A stretch of DNA of 64,000 nucleotides from Streptomyces sp. ISL-87 (GCF_018614095.1 NZ_JAGGOY010000032.1:18120-82119), one strand, 5' to 3'. Positions 51,818-60,781 are shown, counted from the first letter of the stretch. Notes: generated by a model not told the origin, from the sequence alone. Numbers and translations are program-made.

Positions 51818-52432
51818 TCAGCGCGGCGGGGCCCACTCCTTGATCAGGGCCTCGGCCGTGGTGATGGTCGCGACGAGCGCGAGGGAGTTGCGGATCACTT
51901 CGGCGGTGTAGGCGGCGGGCACCCCGGTGACGGCGTCCGACGGGACCACGACCTGGTAGCCGAGGTTCACGGCGTCGAAGACAGTGTTCGGGATCGCGAT
52001 GTTCGATGAGACCCCGGTGACGACGAGCGTGCGGATGCCGAGGTTGCGCAGCAGGGCGTCCAGATCGGTGCCGGCCATCGGGGAGAGCCCGTGCAGCCGC
52101 CGTACGACCAGGTCCCGCGCACCCACCTCGATGGGCGCCGCGACCTCGACCGCCCGGCTGCCGGTGAGCTGGCGCACCGGCAGTCTCCCGGCGGCCCGGA
52201 ACAGCCGCGCGTTGGAATTGGCCCCCAGCCCGTCCGGGCGCCGCTCCGCGACCGCGTGCAGCACCTGTACGCCGGCCCCGTGCGCGGCGTCGACCAGCGC
52301 GGCCACCCGCCCCAGCATCCCCGAGTCCCGGGCCTCCTCGGCCAGCTCGGGCAGGGCGCTCTCCTCGCCGACGACGCCGTTCTGGCATTCGACGGTGAGC
52401 AGCGCGGTGGTGGCGGGATCGAGTTCCGGCAT
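51818..52432 (-). CDS. Isochorismatase-like hydrolase lacking the nucleophile Cys
   Basis: A 204-residue protein with the isochorismatase/cysteine-hydrolase fold: TALLTVECQNGVVGEES, then RDLVVRRLHGLSPMAGTDLDALLRNLGIRTLVVTGVSSNIAIPNTVFDAVNLGY. In catalytic family members the Asp in the first strand and a Cys after the N-x-C-V turn act together. Here the first is Glu and the second Ala (SSNIAI). The fold is complete and codon use normal, so the gene seems alive but perhaps with another function. It is divergent from the FMN-binding gene at 52509. Confidence 0.87.
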   Translation of the reverse strand: MPELDPATTALLTVECQNGVVGEESALPELAEEARDSGMLGRVAALVDAAHGAGVQVLHAVAERRPDGLGANSNARLFRAAGRLPVRQLTGSRAVEVAAPIEVGARDLVVRRLHGLSPMAGTDLDALLRNLGIRTLVVTGVSSNIAIPNTVFDAVNLGYQVVVPSDAVTGVPAAYTAEVIRNSLALVATITTAEALIKEWAPPR

Positions 52433-52472
52433 GGCTCCCCCTGGCGTGGCGGCCGAAGAGCCCTCATGATTC

Positions 52473-52487
52473 CTGACACATAGTCAG
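52473..52487. promoter_or_regulatory. CTGAC-N5-GTCAG operator candidate
   Basis: CTGACACATAGTCAG lies between divergent genes (starts at 52432 and 52509). The same arms with 5-base spacing recur at 59359-59373, both with T two bases before the left arm. It looks like a TetR-type site. Confidence 0.5.
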
Positions 52488-52508
52488 ATGTGAAGGGGTG
52501 CGGGACGG

Positions 52509-52982
52509 ATGGACGAGACACGCGTGGACGGGACGCAGCGGCGGGGCCGCCGCATCATGATGACCGACGAGGAAGTGGACGCCTTCCTGCGCGAGCAGCG
52601 CACCTGCCGGGTGGCGACGGTCTCGCCGGACGGGCGCCCGCACGTGGGCGCCCTGTGGTTCGCCTGGGACGGCAGCTCGCTGTGGCTGTACTCGATCACC
52701 CGCAGCCGCCGCTGGTCCGACCTGCGCAAGGACCCGAGGATCTCGGTGGTCGTGGACGCAGGCGAGGCCTACGACGAACTGCGCGGGGTCGAACTCTCCG
52801 GCTCCGCGGTGTTCGTGGGCGAGGCCCCGCGCACCGGTGAGCCGTGCCCGGAGCTGGCGGAGGCCGAACGGATCTTCCCCGTCAAGAACTTCGGCATCGA
52901 GGAGATGCCGCACGACGGGCGGCACGCCTGGATCCGCCTCACCCCGGAGTCGATCGTCTCGTGGGACTTCCGCAAGCTCTAG
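52509..52982 (+). CDS. Pyridoxamine 5'-phosphate oxidase-like flavin protein
   Basis: A 157-residue split-barrel protein. The core RTCRVATVSPDGRPHVGALWFAWDG and LYSITRSRRWSDLRKDPRISVVVD are the FMN/F420-binding strands of the PNPOx-like family. Actinobacterial members often reduce compounds with F420 or bind haem; the cofactor cannot be told here. It shares the divergent promoter region with the isochorismatase-like gene. Its last 4 bases overlap the convergent LysR gene. Confidence 0.9.
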   Translation: MDETRVDGTQRRGRRIMMTDEEVDAFLREQRTCRVATVSPDGRPHVGALWFAWDGSSLWLYSITRSRRWSDLRKDPRISVVVDAGEAYDELRGVELSGSAVFVGEAPRTGEPCPELAEAERIFPVKNFGIEEMPHDGRHAWIRLTPESIVSWDFRKL

Positions 52983-53890
52983 GAACCCGTCTGGACGTTG
53001 AGGGCGGCCACTTGGAGGGCCTCGACGGCGGCCCGGATCGAGGGCCGCCGGTCGGCGTCCGCCCGCCAGACGACGTACACATGGCGGCGCACGGCGTCGC
53101 TCACCGACAGCAGCCGGACCCCGTCGGGCACGGGACCGCGGCCCAGCCGGGGCGCCACGCTCACCCCGAGCCCGGCCTCCACGAAGGCCAGCTGGGTGTG
53201 GTGCTCCTCGGCGATGTGGGCGATGCGCGGCTCGATTCCCATGCCGCGCAGGGTGGAGACCAGCCACTCGTGGCAGAACTGACCCTCGTTCCAGGAGACC
53301 CAGTCGTCGTCGGCGAACTCCGCGAGGGAGATCTCGGCGCGGTCCGCCAGCCGGTGGCCGTTCGGCACCGCGATGTCCACGGAGTCGTCGAGGAGGTGCG
53401 CCCGGGTGAGCTCGGCGGGCACCGGCATCCGCTTGTTGTGCCAGTCGATGGCCAGGGCCAGGTCGAGGTCGCCGCGGACGACCGCCGCCATACTCTCCTC
53501 GGGCTCCATCTCCCGCACCAGGGCCCGCAGTTCCGGATGCCCGGCGCGCAACGCGGTCAGCGCCTTGGGCAGCAGCCCGCGCATGGCGGTCGGGAACGCG
53601 CCGATCCGAAGCTCCCCGACGGCGCAGCCCCGCTGGGCCTCGACGTCGGCCTGGGCGAGCTCCACCTGGGAGATGATCCGGGCCGCGTGATCGGCGAGCA
53701 GGCGCCCCGCGTCCGTGAGCCGGACCCCACGCCCGTTCTTGGCGAGCAGCGGCTGGCCGATCTCCCGCTCCAGCTTGGCCATCTGCTGGGACACTGCGGA
53801 GGTGGTCACGTGGAGTCCCTCCGCAGCGCCGCTGACCGAGCCGTGGCGGGCGAGGGCGTCGAGGGTACGCAGGCGCTCCAGATTCAACAT
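52979..53890 (-). CDS. LysR-family transcriptional regulator
   Basis: A 303-residue regulator. The N-terminal winged helix-turn-helix (LERLRTLDALARHGSVSGAAEGLHVTTSAVSQQMAKLEREIG) is followed by a two-lobed effector domain (GELRIGAFPTAMRGLLPKALTAL...). It is divergent from an EamA exporter gene with 74 bp between the starts, the usual layout for a LysR regulator and its target. The ligand is unknown. Confidence 0.93.
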   Translation of the reverse strand: MLNLERLRTLDALARHGSVSGAAEGLHVTTSAVSQQMAKLEREIGQPLLAKNGRGVRLTDAGRLLADHAARIISQVELAQADVEAQRGCAVGELRIGAFPTAMRGLLPKALTALRAGHPELRALVREMEPEESMAAVVRGDLDLALAIDWHNKRMPVPAELTRAHLLDDSVDIAVPNGHRLADRAEISLAEFADDDWVSWNEGQFCHEWLVSTLRGMGIEPRIAHIAEEHHTQLAFVEAGLGVSVAPRLGRGPVPDGVRLLSVSDAVRRHVYVVWRADADRRPSIRAAVEALQVAALNVQTGS

Positions 53891-53964
53891 GTAAGCGATG
53901 CTACGTCGTCACAGCCAAGAAATCTCGCTTGTCCTACGAGGTTCAGGCCAGCAGAGTAGCCGTC

Positions 53965-54951
53965 ATGAGCGCACCCGCCACTCCACGCCCCACCCCCTCC
54001 CCGCCGACGACGCCGAACCGCCGGGGCGCCACCGCCACAGGCGCCGGCACAGGCACCGGCACCACCACCGGCACCCGCACCGGCCTGGACTGGCGCCTGC
54101 GCTTCGCGCTCCTCTCGGTGATCTGGGGCTTCAGCTTCCTCCTGATCAAGGTGGGCACGGAGGCGTACGCGCCCTTCCAGGTCGCTTTCGGCCGGGTCCT
54201 CTTCGGTGCGCTCGCCCTCCTCGCCGTGCTCCTGTTCCGCCGCGAGCCCCTCCCCCGCGGCCGGCGCACCTGGGCCCACCTGACGGTGGCTGCGCTCCTG
54301 CTCAACACCGCCCCGTTCTCCCTGTTCGCCTATGCGGAACTGAGCATTCCGTCCAGCCTGGCGGGCATCTGCAACGCGACCTCGCCGCTGTGGGGCATGG
54401 CGCTGTCGATGGTCGCGCTGTCCGAGGACCGCCCGACGCGCCGCCGCTTCGCGGGCCTGGGCCTGGGTTTCCTCGGCGTGCTGACCGTCCTCGGCGCGTG
54501 GCAGGGCTTCTCGGGCGTGGACGCCAAGGGCACCGCTCTCGCGCTGCTGGCCTCGCTGTGCTACCCGATCGGCTGGATCTACGTCCGCCGCACCCTGGCG
54601 TCCGCCCCTGGCTCCCCGGTGGCCCTGACCGGTGCGCAGCTCCTGATCTCCACGCTCCAACTTCTCCTGGTCAGCACCCTCTTCACCTCCGCCCCGGCCG
54701 GCTTCCCCCTGTGGCCCACCCTCTCGGTGATCGCCCTGGGCGCGCTCGGCACGGGCATGGCCCTGCAGATGCAGTACGGCCTGGTGGCGGAGGTCGGCCC
54801 GACCACCGCCCAGATGGTCACGTACTTCATCCCGGTCATCGCCACGACGGCCGGCGTCCTGCTGCTGGGCGAACAGCTCCACTGGAACACCCCGGTGGGC
54901 GCGGCCATCGTCCTGGCCGGCGCGGCCCTCACCCAAACCCGCCGCGAATAG
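53965..54951 (+). CDS. EamA/DMT-family exporter
   Basis: A 328-residue transporter with ten membrane helices in two EamA repeats (LLSVIWGFSFLLIKVG in the first; second repeat from about residue 185). Residues 5-50 are a Thr/Gly/Pro-rich low-complexity extension (GTGTGTTTGTRTG) that may vary by slippage. It probably exports amino acids or metabolites. LysR control is inferred from the divergent arrangement. A start at 53929 is possible but has no ribosome site. Confidence 0.9.
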   Translation: MSAPATPRPTPSPPTTPNRRGATATGAGTGTGTTTGTRTGLDWRLRFALLSVIWGFSFLLIKVGTEAYAPFQVAFGRVLFGALALLAVLLFRREPLPRGRRTWAHLTVAALLLNTAPFSLFAYAELSIPSSLAGICNATSPLWGMALSMVALSEDRPTRRRFAGLGLGFLGVLTVLGAWQGFSGVDAKGTALALLASLCYPIGWIYVRRTLASAPGSPVALTGAQLLISTLQLLLVSTLFTSAPAGFPLWPTLSVIALGALGTGMALQMQYGLVAEVGPTTAQMVTYFIPVIATTAGVLLLGEQLHWNTPVGAAIVLAGAALTQTRRE

Positions 54952-55073
54952 CCCGGCCGGCAGGCCGACGGACGGGCAGGCCGGGACACGGGAGCCGGGA
55001 GCCGAGGCGGCAACCCCCAGTTCCCCACCCCGCCGGCCGGGGCCGGCCCCTGGTGCACGGAGGGAGCGGGGGG

Positions 55074-56405
55074 TCAGTCGAAGCGGCCGCCGACCACCGG
55101 GCGTACCGCCGTGGCCAGCGCGTCCGCGAGCCCCGCCACCTCCCCGATCCGCAACCCGGACACGGTCACCCGCACGCCCGGCCCCGACTCCACCCGGAAC
55201 CGGCGGCCCGGAGCCACCCCCCACCCCGAGGCCATGAGCCTCGTCACCACCCCGGTCTCATCGGCAACCGGCACCCACACGTTCATCCCGGTGCGCCCAT
55301 GGGCCCGCACCCCCCGCTCCAGCAGCGCCGCGACCAGCCCGTCGCGCCGCTCCCCGTACGACCGGGCCACCGCCGCCCGGTCCACCGCGTCCCCGGTCCA
55401 CAGCTCCACCACCGCGTACTGGAGCAGCCGACTCACCCACCCGGGCCCCAGCCGCTGCCGCCCCCGCACCCGGTCGAGCGTCACCGCGTCGCCCGTCAGC
55501 ACCGCGAGCCGCAGGTCCGGCCCGTACGCCTTCGCGGTGGAACGGGCCAGCGCCCAGTGCCGCGTCACACCGCCGAGCGCATGCAACGGCACATCGACGA
55601 TGCCGTGCCCGTGATCGTCCTCGACCACCAGCGCCTCCGGATGCCGCGTCAGCACCGCCCGCAGCTCGGCCGCACGCCCCGCGCTCACCGCCGCCCCCGT
55701 CGGGTTCTGCGCCCGCGACGTCACCACCAGGGCTCGCGCCCCCTCCCGCAGCGCCCGCTCGACCTCCGCGGCCACCGGCCCCTCGTCGTCCACCGCCACC
55801 GGTACCACCCGAAGGCCCAGCGCCGCCGCCAGGTCCAGCACGCTCCCCCATCCCGGGTCCTCGATGGCGATCGCGTCCCCCGGCCGCAGATGCCCGGACA
55901 GCACCCGCTCGATCCCGTCCAGCGCACCCGAGGTCACCGCCATCGGCCCGTCCGGCACCCCGTCCGCGTCGAAACCGGCCCGGGCCAGCCGTGCCAGCTC
56001 CGGCACCACCGGGTCGTCCCCGTACAGCGTCGGCGCCTGCGCGTACCGCTCCGCGGCGACGGCCAGCGCCCTGTCGAGCGGAGGCAGTAGCCGCACATCC
56101 GGGTTGCCCGAGGCCATGTTCCGCACCCCGGGCGGCATCGCCATCCGCAGTTCGTCCCTCGGCGCGCTGGCCGGCCGCCCGCGCACCCTGCTGCCGCGCC
56201 GCCCGTCCGTTTCGATCACCCCGCGCTCGCGCAGCGTCCGGTACGCGGCGGCCACGGTGTTCGGGTTCACCCCCAGCACACCGGCCAGCTCCCGCATCGG
56301 CGGCAACAGCGCCCCCGGCGCGAGCGCGCCCGATCCCACACCCGCTTCGACACTGGCCGCGATATCCGATGCGCGGCGCCCGGTAATCCGATAGTCTCCT
56401 AGCAC
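55074..56405 (-). CDS. MocR-type regulator (GntR HTH plus aminotransferase)
   Basis: A 443-residue protein. The first 80 residues are a GntR winged helix (LPPMRELAGVLGVNPNTVAAAYRTLRERGVIETDGRRGSRV). The rest is a fold-type I aminotransferase with NPDVRLLPPLDRAL, VTSGALDGIERVL and SRAQNPTGAAVS. Where catalytic enzymes have Lys in S-x-x-K, this protein reads ARSTAKAYGPDLRL, so a PLP Lys is available. MocR proteins sense vitamin B6 or amines. The GTG at 56405 lies within the operator; the gene is divergent from a PNPOx-like gene 37 bp away, a link to B6 metabolism. Confidence 0.92.
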   Translation of the reverse strand: MLGDYRITGRRASDIAASVEAGVGSGALAPGALLPPMRELAGVLGVNPNTVAAAYRTLRERGVIETDGRRGSRVRGRPASAPRDELRMAMPPGVRNMASGNPDVRLLPPLDRALAVAAERYAQAPTLYGDDPVVPELARLARAGFDADGVPDGPMAVTSGALDGIERVLSGHLRPGDAIAIEDPGWGSVLDLAAALGLRVVPVAVDDEGPVAAEVERALREGARALVVTSRAQNPTGAAVSAGRAAELRAVLTRHPEALVVEDDHGHGIVDVPLHALGGVTRHWALARSTAKAYGPDLRLAVLTGDAVTLDRVRGRQRLGPGWVSRLLQYAVVELWTGDAVDRAAVARSYGERRDGLVAALLERGVRAHGRTGMNVWVPVADETGVVTRLMASGWGVAPGRRFRVESGPGVRVTVSGLRIGEVAGLADALATAVRPVVGGRFD

Positions 56406-56429
56406 AAACCCAAGTATGCACTAGTACAA
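56399..56429. promoter_or_regulatory. MocR direct-repeat operator
   Basis: CTAGCACAA (56399-56407) and CTAGTACAA (56421-56429) are direct repeats with start points 22 bp apart, two helical turns, in the short gap of two divergent genes. Direct repeats with this spacing are typical for MocR regulators such as PdxR and GabR. Confidence 0.65.
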
Positions 56430-56442
56430 CGGAGCCCGCACC

Positions 56443-57135
56443 ATGAGCGCCACCACCGAGACGCACGAGACGAACGAGACGCCCGCGGCGTACGAGCCCA
56501 CCGACCGCACCGTCCCGAGCCGCTCCCGCGACCGGGCGCGCTACGACCGCGAGACGGTGCACTCGATACTCGACCAGGCCTACCTCTGCCACCTCGGCTT
56601 CGTCCGCGACGGCGCGCCGGTGGTCCTGCCGACCCTGTTCGGCCGGGTCGGCGAGACCCTCTACATCCACGGCTCGACCGGCTCCCGCCCGCTCCTCGCC
56701 GCCGGCAAGGCGGACCCGGGGCTGCCCGTCTGCTTGACCGTGACGCACGTGGACGGCCTGGTGCTGGCCCGCTCGGCCTTCCACCACTCGATCAACTACC
56801 GCTCGGTGGTCGTGCACGGCACCGCCTACGAGGTCACCGACGAGGCGGAGCGCCGGATGGCCCTCGACGCCCTGGTCGACCACGTCGTGCCGGGCCGCTC
56901 GGCCGATTCCCGGCCGGCCAACGCCAAGGAGCTCGCGGCCACGGCCGTGATCCGCCTGGACCTCAACGAGGTGTCCGCGAAGCTCCGTACCGGCGGCCCG
57001 AACGACGACGCCGAGGACCTGGCCCTGCCCTACTGGTCGGGCGTGGTCCCCGTCGTGCCGGCGTACGGAACCCCCGTCCCGGCCGCCGACCTGGCCCCGG
57101 GCATCGCCACCCCGGACTACCTCGCGGCGCTCTGA
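56443..57135 (+). CDS. PNPOx-like FMN-binding protein, putative MocR target
   Basis: A 230-residue split-barrel flavoprotein: [51 protein letters not shown], later [19 protein letters not shown]. This is the pyridoxamine 5'-phosphate oxidase-like (COG3467/NimA-like) group. The His in [10 protein letters not shown] is probably the cofactor contact. GGAG lies 8 bases before the ATG. Control by the divergent MocR protein is very likely from the shared operator. The 3' end overlaps the next, convergent gene by 19 bp. Confidence 0.9.
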   Translation: MSATTETHETNETPAAYEPTDRTVPSRSRDRARYDRETVHSILDQAYLCHLGFVRDGAPVVLPTLFGRVGETLYIHGSTGSRPLLAAGKADPGLPVCLTVTHVDGLVLARSAFHHSINYRSVVVHGTAYEVTDEAERRMALDALVDHVVPGRSADSRPANAKELAATAVIRLDLNEVSAKLRTGGPNDDAEDLALPYWSGVVPVVPAYGTPVPAADLAPGIATPDYLAAL

Positions 57136-58148
57136 CCGGCTCCCTGACCGGCGCTCCGACCGGCTCCCTGACCAGCGCTCCGACTGGAGCTCTGACCGGA
57201 GCTGTCAGCCCTGGCGACGGGCCGCACCCGCGGCCCGTCCGCCGGGCGCCGCGCCTCGGCCGCGATGAGCGCGCCCACGGCCGTCAGCAGCAGTACGGTG
57301 CCCAGCACCACGGCGGCCGTCAGCCGCTCCCCGAGCACCAGGACGGCGATCACCGCCGCGCTCACCGGCTCGATCAGCATGATCACGGACACGGTCGCGG
57401 CCCGCACCGAGGCGGCCCCGGTGAAGTAGAGCCCGTAGGCCAGGGCGGTCGGCACGGTGGCGACGTACACCAGCAGCCAGAGCACCCGCCCGAGTTCGGC
57501 GGTGTGCGGAAGCAGCCCCTCCACCGCGGCGAGCGGCAGCAGACACACCGACCCCACCCCGACCGACCACGCGGTCGTGACCAGCGGGTCCCCGCCCGCT
57601 CCGCGCTGCCCGAGCCACCGGGCCCGGAGAGTCATCCCGGCGTACCCGGCGGCCGACAGCAGCGCCCAGCCGACCCCGAGCGGCCGGACCTCGCCGCCCC
57701 CGCTGCCCAGTACCAGCACGGCCAGCCCGCCGAGCGCCCCGACGACGGCGACGGCCCCGCCCCGGCCGAGCCGCTCGCCCATCCAGTACCGCGCCCCGAG
57801 CGCGATCAGCACCGGCCCGGCGCCGAGGGTGACCACGGTGCCGACCGCGAGGCCGGTCTCGCGCACGGCGCCGAAGTAGGCGGCCTGGAAGACGGTGAAC
57901 ATCAGGCCGGTCCCGATCAGCGACGCCACCGACGGGCGCGGACGCCTCGGTCCTCGGGGCCGGGGCACGGCGAGCACCGCGAGCAGCACCACCAGCCCGC
58001 CGGCGCACCGCCAGAACGACAGGGCGAGGGGGCCGAGGTCACTGGCCAGGAAGAGCAGGGAGGCCGCCACTCCGGCGGTGCCCCAGGCGGCTCCGGCGAC
58101 GACGAGGTACAGCAGACTGCGCCCTGAAGCGGGCGAATGGTTCGACAC
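57117..58148 (-). CDS. EamA/DMT-family exporter with repetitive tail
   Basis: A 343-residue protein with ten membrane segments ([22 protein letters not shown] at the start, [19 protein letters not shown] near the end). The final 25 residues are low complexity ([14 protein letters not shown]) encoded by tandem 10- to 20-base units around 57130-57200 (GACCGGCTCC, GACCGGCGCTCC). The tail is probably of variable length. It is the second EamA exporter in this section and overlaps the convergent flavoprotein gene. Confidence 0.9.
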   Translation of the reverse strand: MSNHSPASGRSLLYLVVAGAAWGTAGVAASLLFLASDLGPLALSFWRCAGGLVVLLAVLAVPRPRGPRRPRPSVASLIGTGLMFTVFQAAYFGAVRETGLAVGTVVTLGAGPVLIALGARYWMGERLGRGGAVAVVGALGGLAVLVLGSGGGEVRPLGVGWALLSAAGYAGMTLRARWLGQRGAGGDPLVTTAWSVGVGSVCLLPLAAVEGLLPHTAELGRVLWLLVYVATVPTALAYGLYFTGAASVRAATVSVIMLIEPVSAAVIAVLVLGERLTAAVVLGTVLLLTAVGALIAAEARRPADGPRVRPVARADSSGQSSSRSAGQGAGRSAGQGAGQSAAR

Positions 58149-58311
58149 GTGAAGTCTCCGCGCATGCGTGAAGGATGAAAGATGCAGGTCATCGCTTCGC
58201 GGGCAGCGCTCACCCGCCCGGGTACTCCCGGGCCGGGTGCTCGTCGTGTGTGGCAGCCGCCCGCGCTAGGCGGCGGGAGGCGGAAGCACGGTCGAAAGCA
58301 TGATCGCCACC

Positions 58312-59268
58312 CTAGGCCGTCGTCGTCTCGCGGTCCAGTACGACCGGATCCGCCGCCCCCGGCGGGGTCGGCCGGGCCGACTGGGCGATGAAGGCCCCGG
58401 TCAGCACCAGCGCACCGCCCACGATCTGCGGTGTCGAGAGGTGCTCGCCCAACAGCACCCACGCCAGCACGGTGGCGATGACCGCCTCGAGGCAGGCCAC
58501 GACACCCGCCACCTGAGGCGAGAGCTTGCGCACCGAGACCACCCCGGTCAGGTACGCGAAGACGGTCGCGATCAGGATCACCCAGCCCAGCAGCACCAGC
58601 GCGGGCAGCGCGGTGTCGCCCATCGCGGCCTGCCCGCCCAGCACCTGCCAGTCCATCTCCCAGGGCCGGGCGATGACCGTCATCACCAGGGCCCCGACGA
58701 TCATGCCGTACGCGATCACGCCGAGCGGGTCGGGAACGTCGTCCCCGTCCGTGCCCTGGTCGGCGAAGACGAAGTAGAAGGCCTGGCAGCAGGCCGCGGC
58801 GATGCCGAGCAGCACGCCGAGCGGGTCCAGGCTCAGCCCGGCCCAGATCTCGACCACACAGGCGAGGCCCACGACGGCCACCGCGGCGCCGGCCGCGGCC
58901 GCCCGCGTGACCGGCTTGCGCTGTACGAAGCGGATGTAGCCGAGCAGCAGCGCCGGGCCCAGGTACTCCAGAAGCAGGGCCACGCCCACCGGGATCCGGG
59001 ACAGGGAGGCGAAGTAGAAGGCCTGGACCCCGGCGACGGCGACGAGCCCGAAGCCGGCCAGCAGGAGGGGCTTGCGTCGCACGAGATCGCGGTGCCGCCA
59101 GGCCAGCGGGGACAGCACGAGGGCCGCCCCGGCCACCCTGAGCCAGACCATGTGCAGCGGGTCCAGACCCGCCTCGATCAGCGGCTTCGCCGCGACACCC
59201 GAACCACCGAACGCACACGCCGAGACGAGGGCGAGGCCCAGTCCGGCGTTCTTCCCTGACGCTTGCAT
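58312..59268 (-). CDS. EamA/DMT-family exporter
   Basis: A 318-residue protein with ten helices in two EamA halves (LGLALVSACAFGGSGVAAKPLIEAGL; second half ends VIATVLAWVLLGEHLSTPQIVGGALVLTGAF). It is closer in style to RhtA/threonine-homoserine exporters than the other two. It lies upstream of the 57117 gene on the same strand with a 163-base gap that includes small palindromes (CCCGGGTACTCCCGGG). The substrate is unknown. Confidence 0.9.
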   Translation of the reverse strand: MQASGKNAGLGLALVSACAFGGSGVAAKPLIEAGLDPLHMVWLRVAGAALVLSPLAWRHRDLVRRKPLLLAGFGLVAVAGVQAFYFASLSRIPVGVALLLEYLGPALLLGYIRFVQRKPVTRAAAAGAAVAVVGLACVVEIWAGLSLDPLGVLLGIAAACCQAFYFVFADQGTDGDDVPDPLGVIAYGMIVGALVMTVIARPWEMDWQVLGGQAAMGDTALPALVLLGWVILIATVFAYLTGVVSVRKLSPQVAGVVACLEAVIATVLAWVLLGEHLSTPQIVGGALVLTGAFIAQSARPTPPGAADPVVLDRETTTA

Positions 59269-59358
59269 CGGGCCATCATGACAGGGCCCGTCAGTAGCGT
59301 CACAGGCGTGACACCTGTTGAGACACGGCCGAGACCCACCGTGACCGGGCCCGCAATT

Positions 59359-59373
59359 TCTGACAGGTCGTCA
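59359..59373. promoter_or_regulatory. CTGAC-N5-GTCAG operator candidate, second site
   Basis: CTGACAGGTCGTCAG lies 66 bases before the SRPBCC gene and shares its arms and spacing with 52473-52487. Confidence 0.45.
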
Positions 59374-59439
59374 GTATTGAATGTTCCACCCGCCGGGACT
59401 ACGTTCCGCCGCACGTACCCGACGAGAAGGGGTGGTCGC

Positions 59440-59868
59440 ATGGCCGAAGTCACCGCGGAATCACGCATCGAGGCGCCCGCCGCGAAGCTCTGGGCCCAGC
59501 TGACGGACTGGGCGGCGTACGGCCAGTGGAGCATGACCCACACCAACTTCCCCAAGGGCGGCCCCGAGACCCTCGCGGTCGGGGCCACCTTCGAGGAGAA
59601 CATGAAGATGATGGGCTTCCCGGCCGAGGTCGCCTGGACCGTCTCGGAGCTGGAGACCGAACGCCTCTTCGCCATCACCGGCAAGGGGCCGATGGGCGTG
59701 GCCATCCTCACCCGGTACACCCTGACCCCGGACGGCGACGCCACCACGGTGCGGATCGACGGGGAGTTCAACGGAGCCGCCGTCTCCCTGATGGCGGGCA
59801 AGCTCAAGGACTCCGCCACCGCCGCGCTGAACGAGTCGCTGCGCAAGCTGGCCGGCCTGGTCGCCTGA
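59440..59868 (+). CDS. SRPBCC (polyketide cyclase/START-like) protein
   Basis: A 142-residue protein with the SRPBCC fold: VTAESRIEAPAAKLWAQLTDWAAYGQWSMTHTNFPKGGPE, a central sheet, and a long C-terminal helix (GKLKDSATAALNESLRKLAGLV). Actinobacterial members are often linked to mycothiol or lipid metabolism but this one is unassigned. GAAGGGG precedes the ATG. It converges on the PadR gene, with a strong hairpin between. Confidence 0.88.
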   Translation: MAEVTAESRIEAPAAKLWAQLTDWAAYGQWSMTHTNFPKGGPETLAVGATFEENMKMMGFPAEVAWTVSELETERLFAITGKGPMGVAILTRYTLTPDGDATTVRIDGEFNGAAVSLMAGKLKDSATAALNESLRKLAGLVA

Positions 59869-59906
59869 CCCGGCCCGCACGCATCCATATGTACGCCAGC
59901 ACGTAC

Positions 59907-59946
59907 GCCGGCGCGCCCCGCGAGGTTTCCCGCGGGGCGCGCCGGC
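59907..59946. terminator. Bidirectional terminator, SRPBCC/PadR
   Basis: Perfect 16-base arms GCCGGCGCGCCCCGCG and CGCGGGGCGCGCCGGC with an 8-base loop, between the stops of two convergent genes. Confidence 0.85.
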
Positions 59947-59962
59947 TGACATACCGGCCGGC

Positions 59963-60583
59963 TCAGTGCTCGTCGGCCAGGATCAGGTAGAGCTTCTTGC
60001 GGGCGTCGTTGATCACCGCGACGGCCTTGTCCCGCTGCTCGGGCGAGCCGGTCTTCCAGACCTGCGCGAAGGCCTCCATCAGGCCGAAGCCGGCCGTGCG
60101 GATCTCGCTCATCGCCTCGCGGTCGAAGCCGCGCCCCGCTTCTTCCCAGGGGGCCGCGGAGCCCGCCTCGGCCTCGGTGCGCCCGGCGTCGGTGAGCGTG
60201 AACAGCTTCTTGCCGCCCTCGCTCTCGCTGGTGATGAGCCCTTCGTCCTCGAGCAGCTGGAGGGTCGGGTAGACCGAGCCCGGGCTGGGCTTCCAGGCCC
60301 CGCCGCTGCGCTCGCTGATCTCCTGGATCATCTCGTAGCCGTGCATCGGCCGGTCGGCGAGCAGCGCCAGGATCGAGGCGCGCACGTCCCCCCGCCTGGC
60401 CCGGCCCCGCGGTCCGCCGCGGCCGCCCCGCCCACCGAAGGGGCCGCCACCGAAGGGCGGTCCGAACGGCCCGAAGGCGGCGCGCCGCCCCTGGAACTCC
60501 TCCCGACGGTCCGGCCCGCAGTGGCCGTGGCCCCGTCCGTGTTCATGCCCGTGGCCGTGTCCGTGCTGTCCGCGTGAACGCAT
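59963..60583 (-). CDS. PadR-family repressor with His-rich N-terminus
   Basis: A 206-residue regulator. The winged helix is at about 60-130 (RRGDVRASILALLADRPMHGYEMIQEISERSGGAWKPSPGSVYPTLQLLEDEGLI), followed by helices for dimerisation. Before it, residues 4-25 are packed with His and Gly (HGHGHGHEHGRGHGHC), and residues 30-55 with Gly, Phe and Pro. AAGGAG precedes the ATG at 60583, which keeps the His-rich part inside the protein. A clear promoter and a CGATATATCG palindrome lie upstream. The His segment suggests metal sensing or storage, which needs proof. Confidence 0.9.
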   Translation of the reverse strand: MRSRGQHGHGHGHEHGRGHGHCGPDRREEFQGRRAAFGPFGPPFGGGPFGGRGGRGGPRGRARRGDVRASILALLADRPMHGYEMIQEISERSGGAWKPSPGSVYPTLQLLEDEGLITSESEGGKKLFTLTDAGRTEAEAGSAAPWEEAGRGFDREAMSEIRTAGFGLMEAFAQVWKTGSPEQRDKAVAVINDARKKLYLILADEH

Positions 60584-60657
60584 GACTGCGCTCCTTTCGT
60601 CATTGGTCATTCGTCGGTCCTGTCGTCGGGGCCCATGCCATCGGCTCCGATGCCTCA

Positions 60658-60696
60658 ACTATCGCTGATCGGTCGCGATGCGTCAACGATATATCG
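60658..60696 (-). promoter_or_regulatory. padR promoter and operator palindrome
   Basis: On the minus strand TTGACG (60686-60681) and GATAGT (60663-60658) are 17 bases apart, a good housekeeping promoter. The perfect palindrome CGATATATCG (60687-60696) abuts the -35 box and is a likely autoregulatory PadR site. Confidence 0.65.
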
Positions 60697-60738
60697 GAAA
60701 CTAACTTACGACTGGGCCAGCAAGCCCCGATCGGTTGT

Positions 60739-60781
60739 GACCTGTGCCAGTGAACGTTGACCGATTGCCCGTGAAGGATGA
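60739..60781 (+). repeat. Left inverted repeat of the SUMF1-like cassette
   Basis: A 43-base sequence starting GACCTGTGCCAGTGAACG. Its reverse complement recurs at 61675-61717 with 39 of 43 bases identical. The repeats bracket a single gene. Confidence 0.8.
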
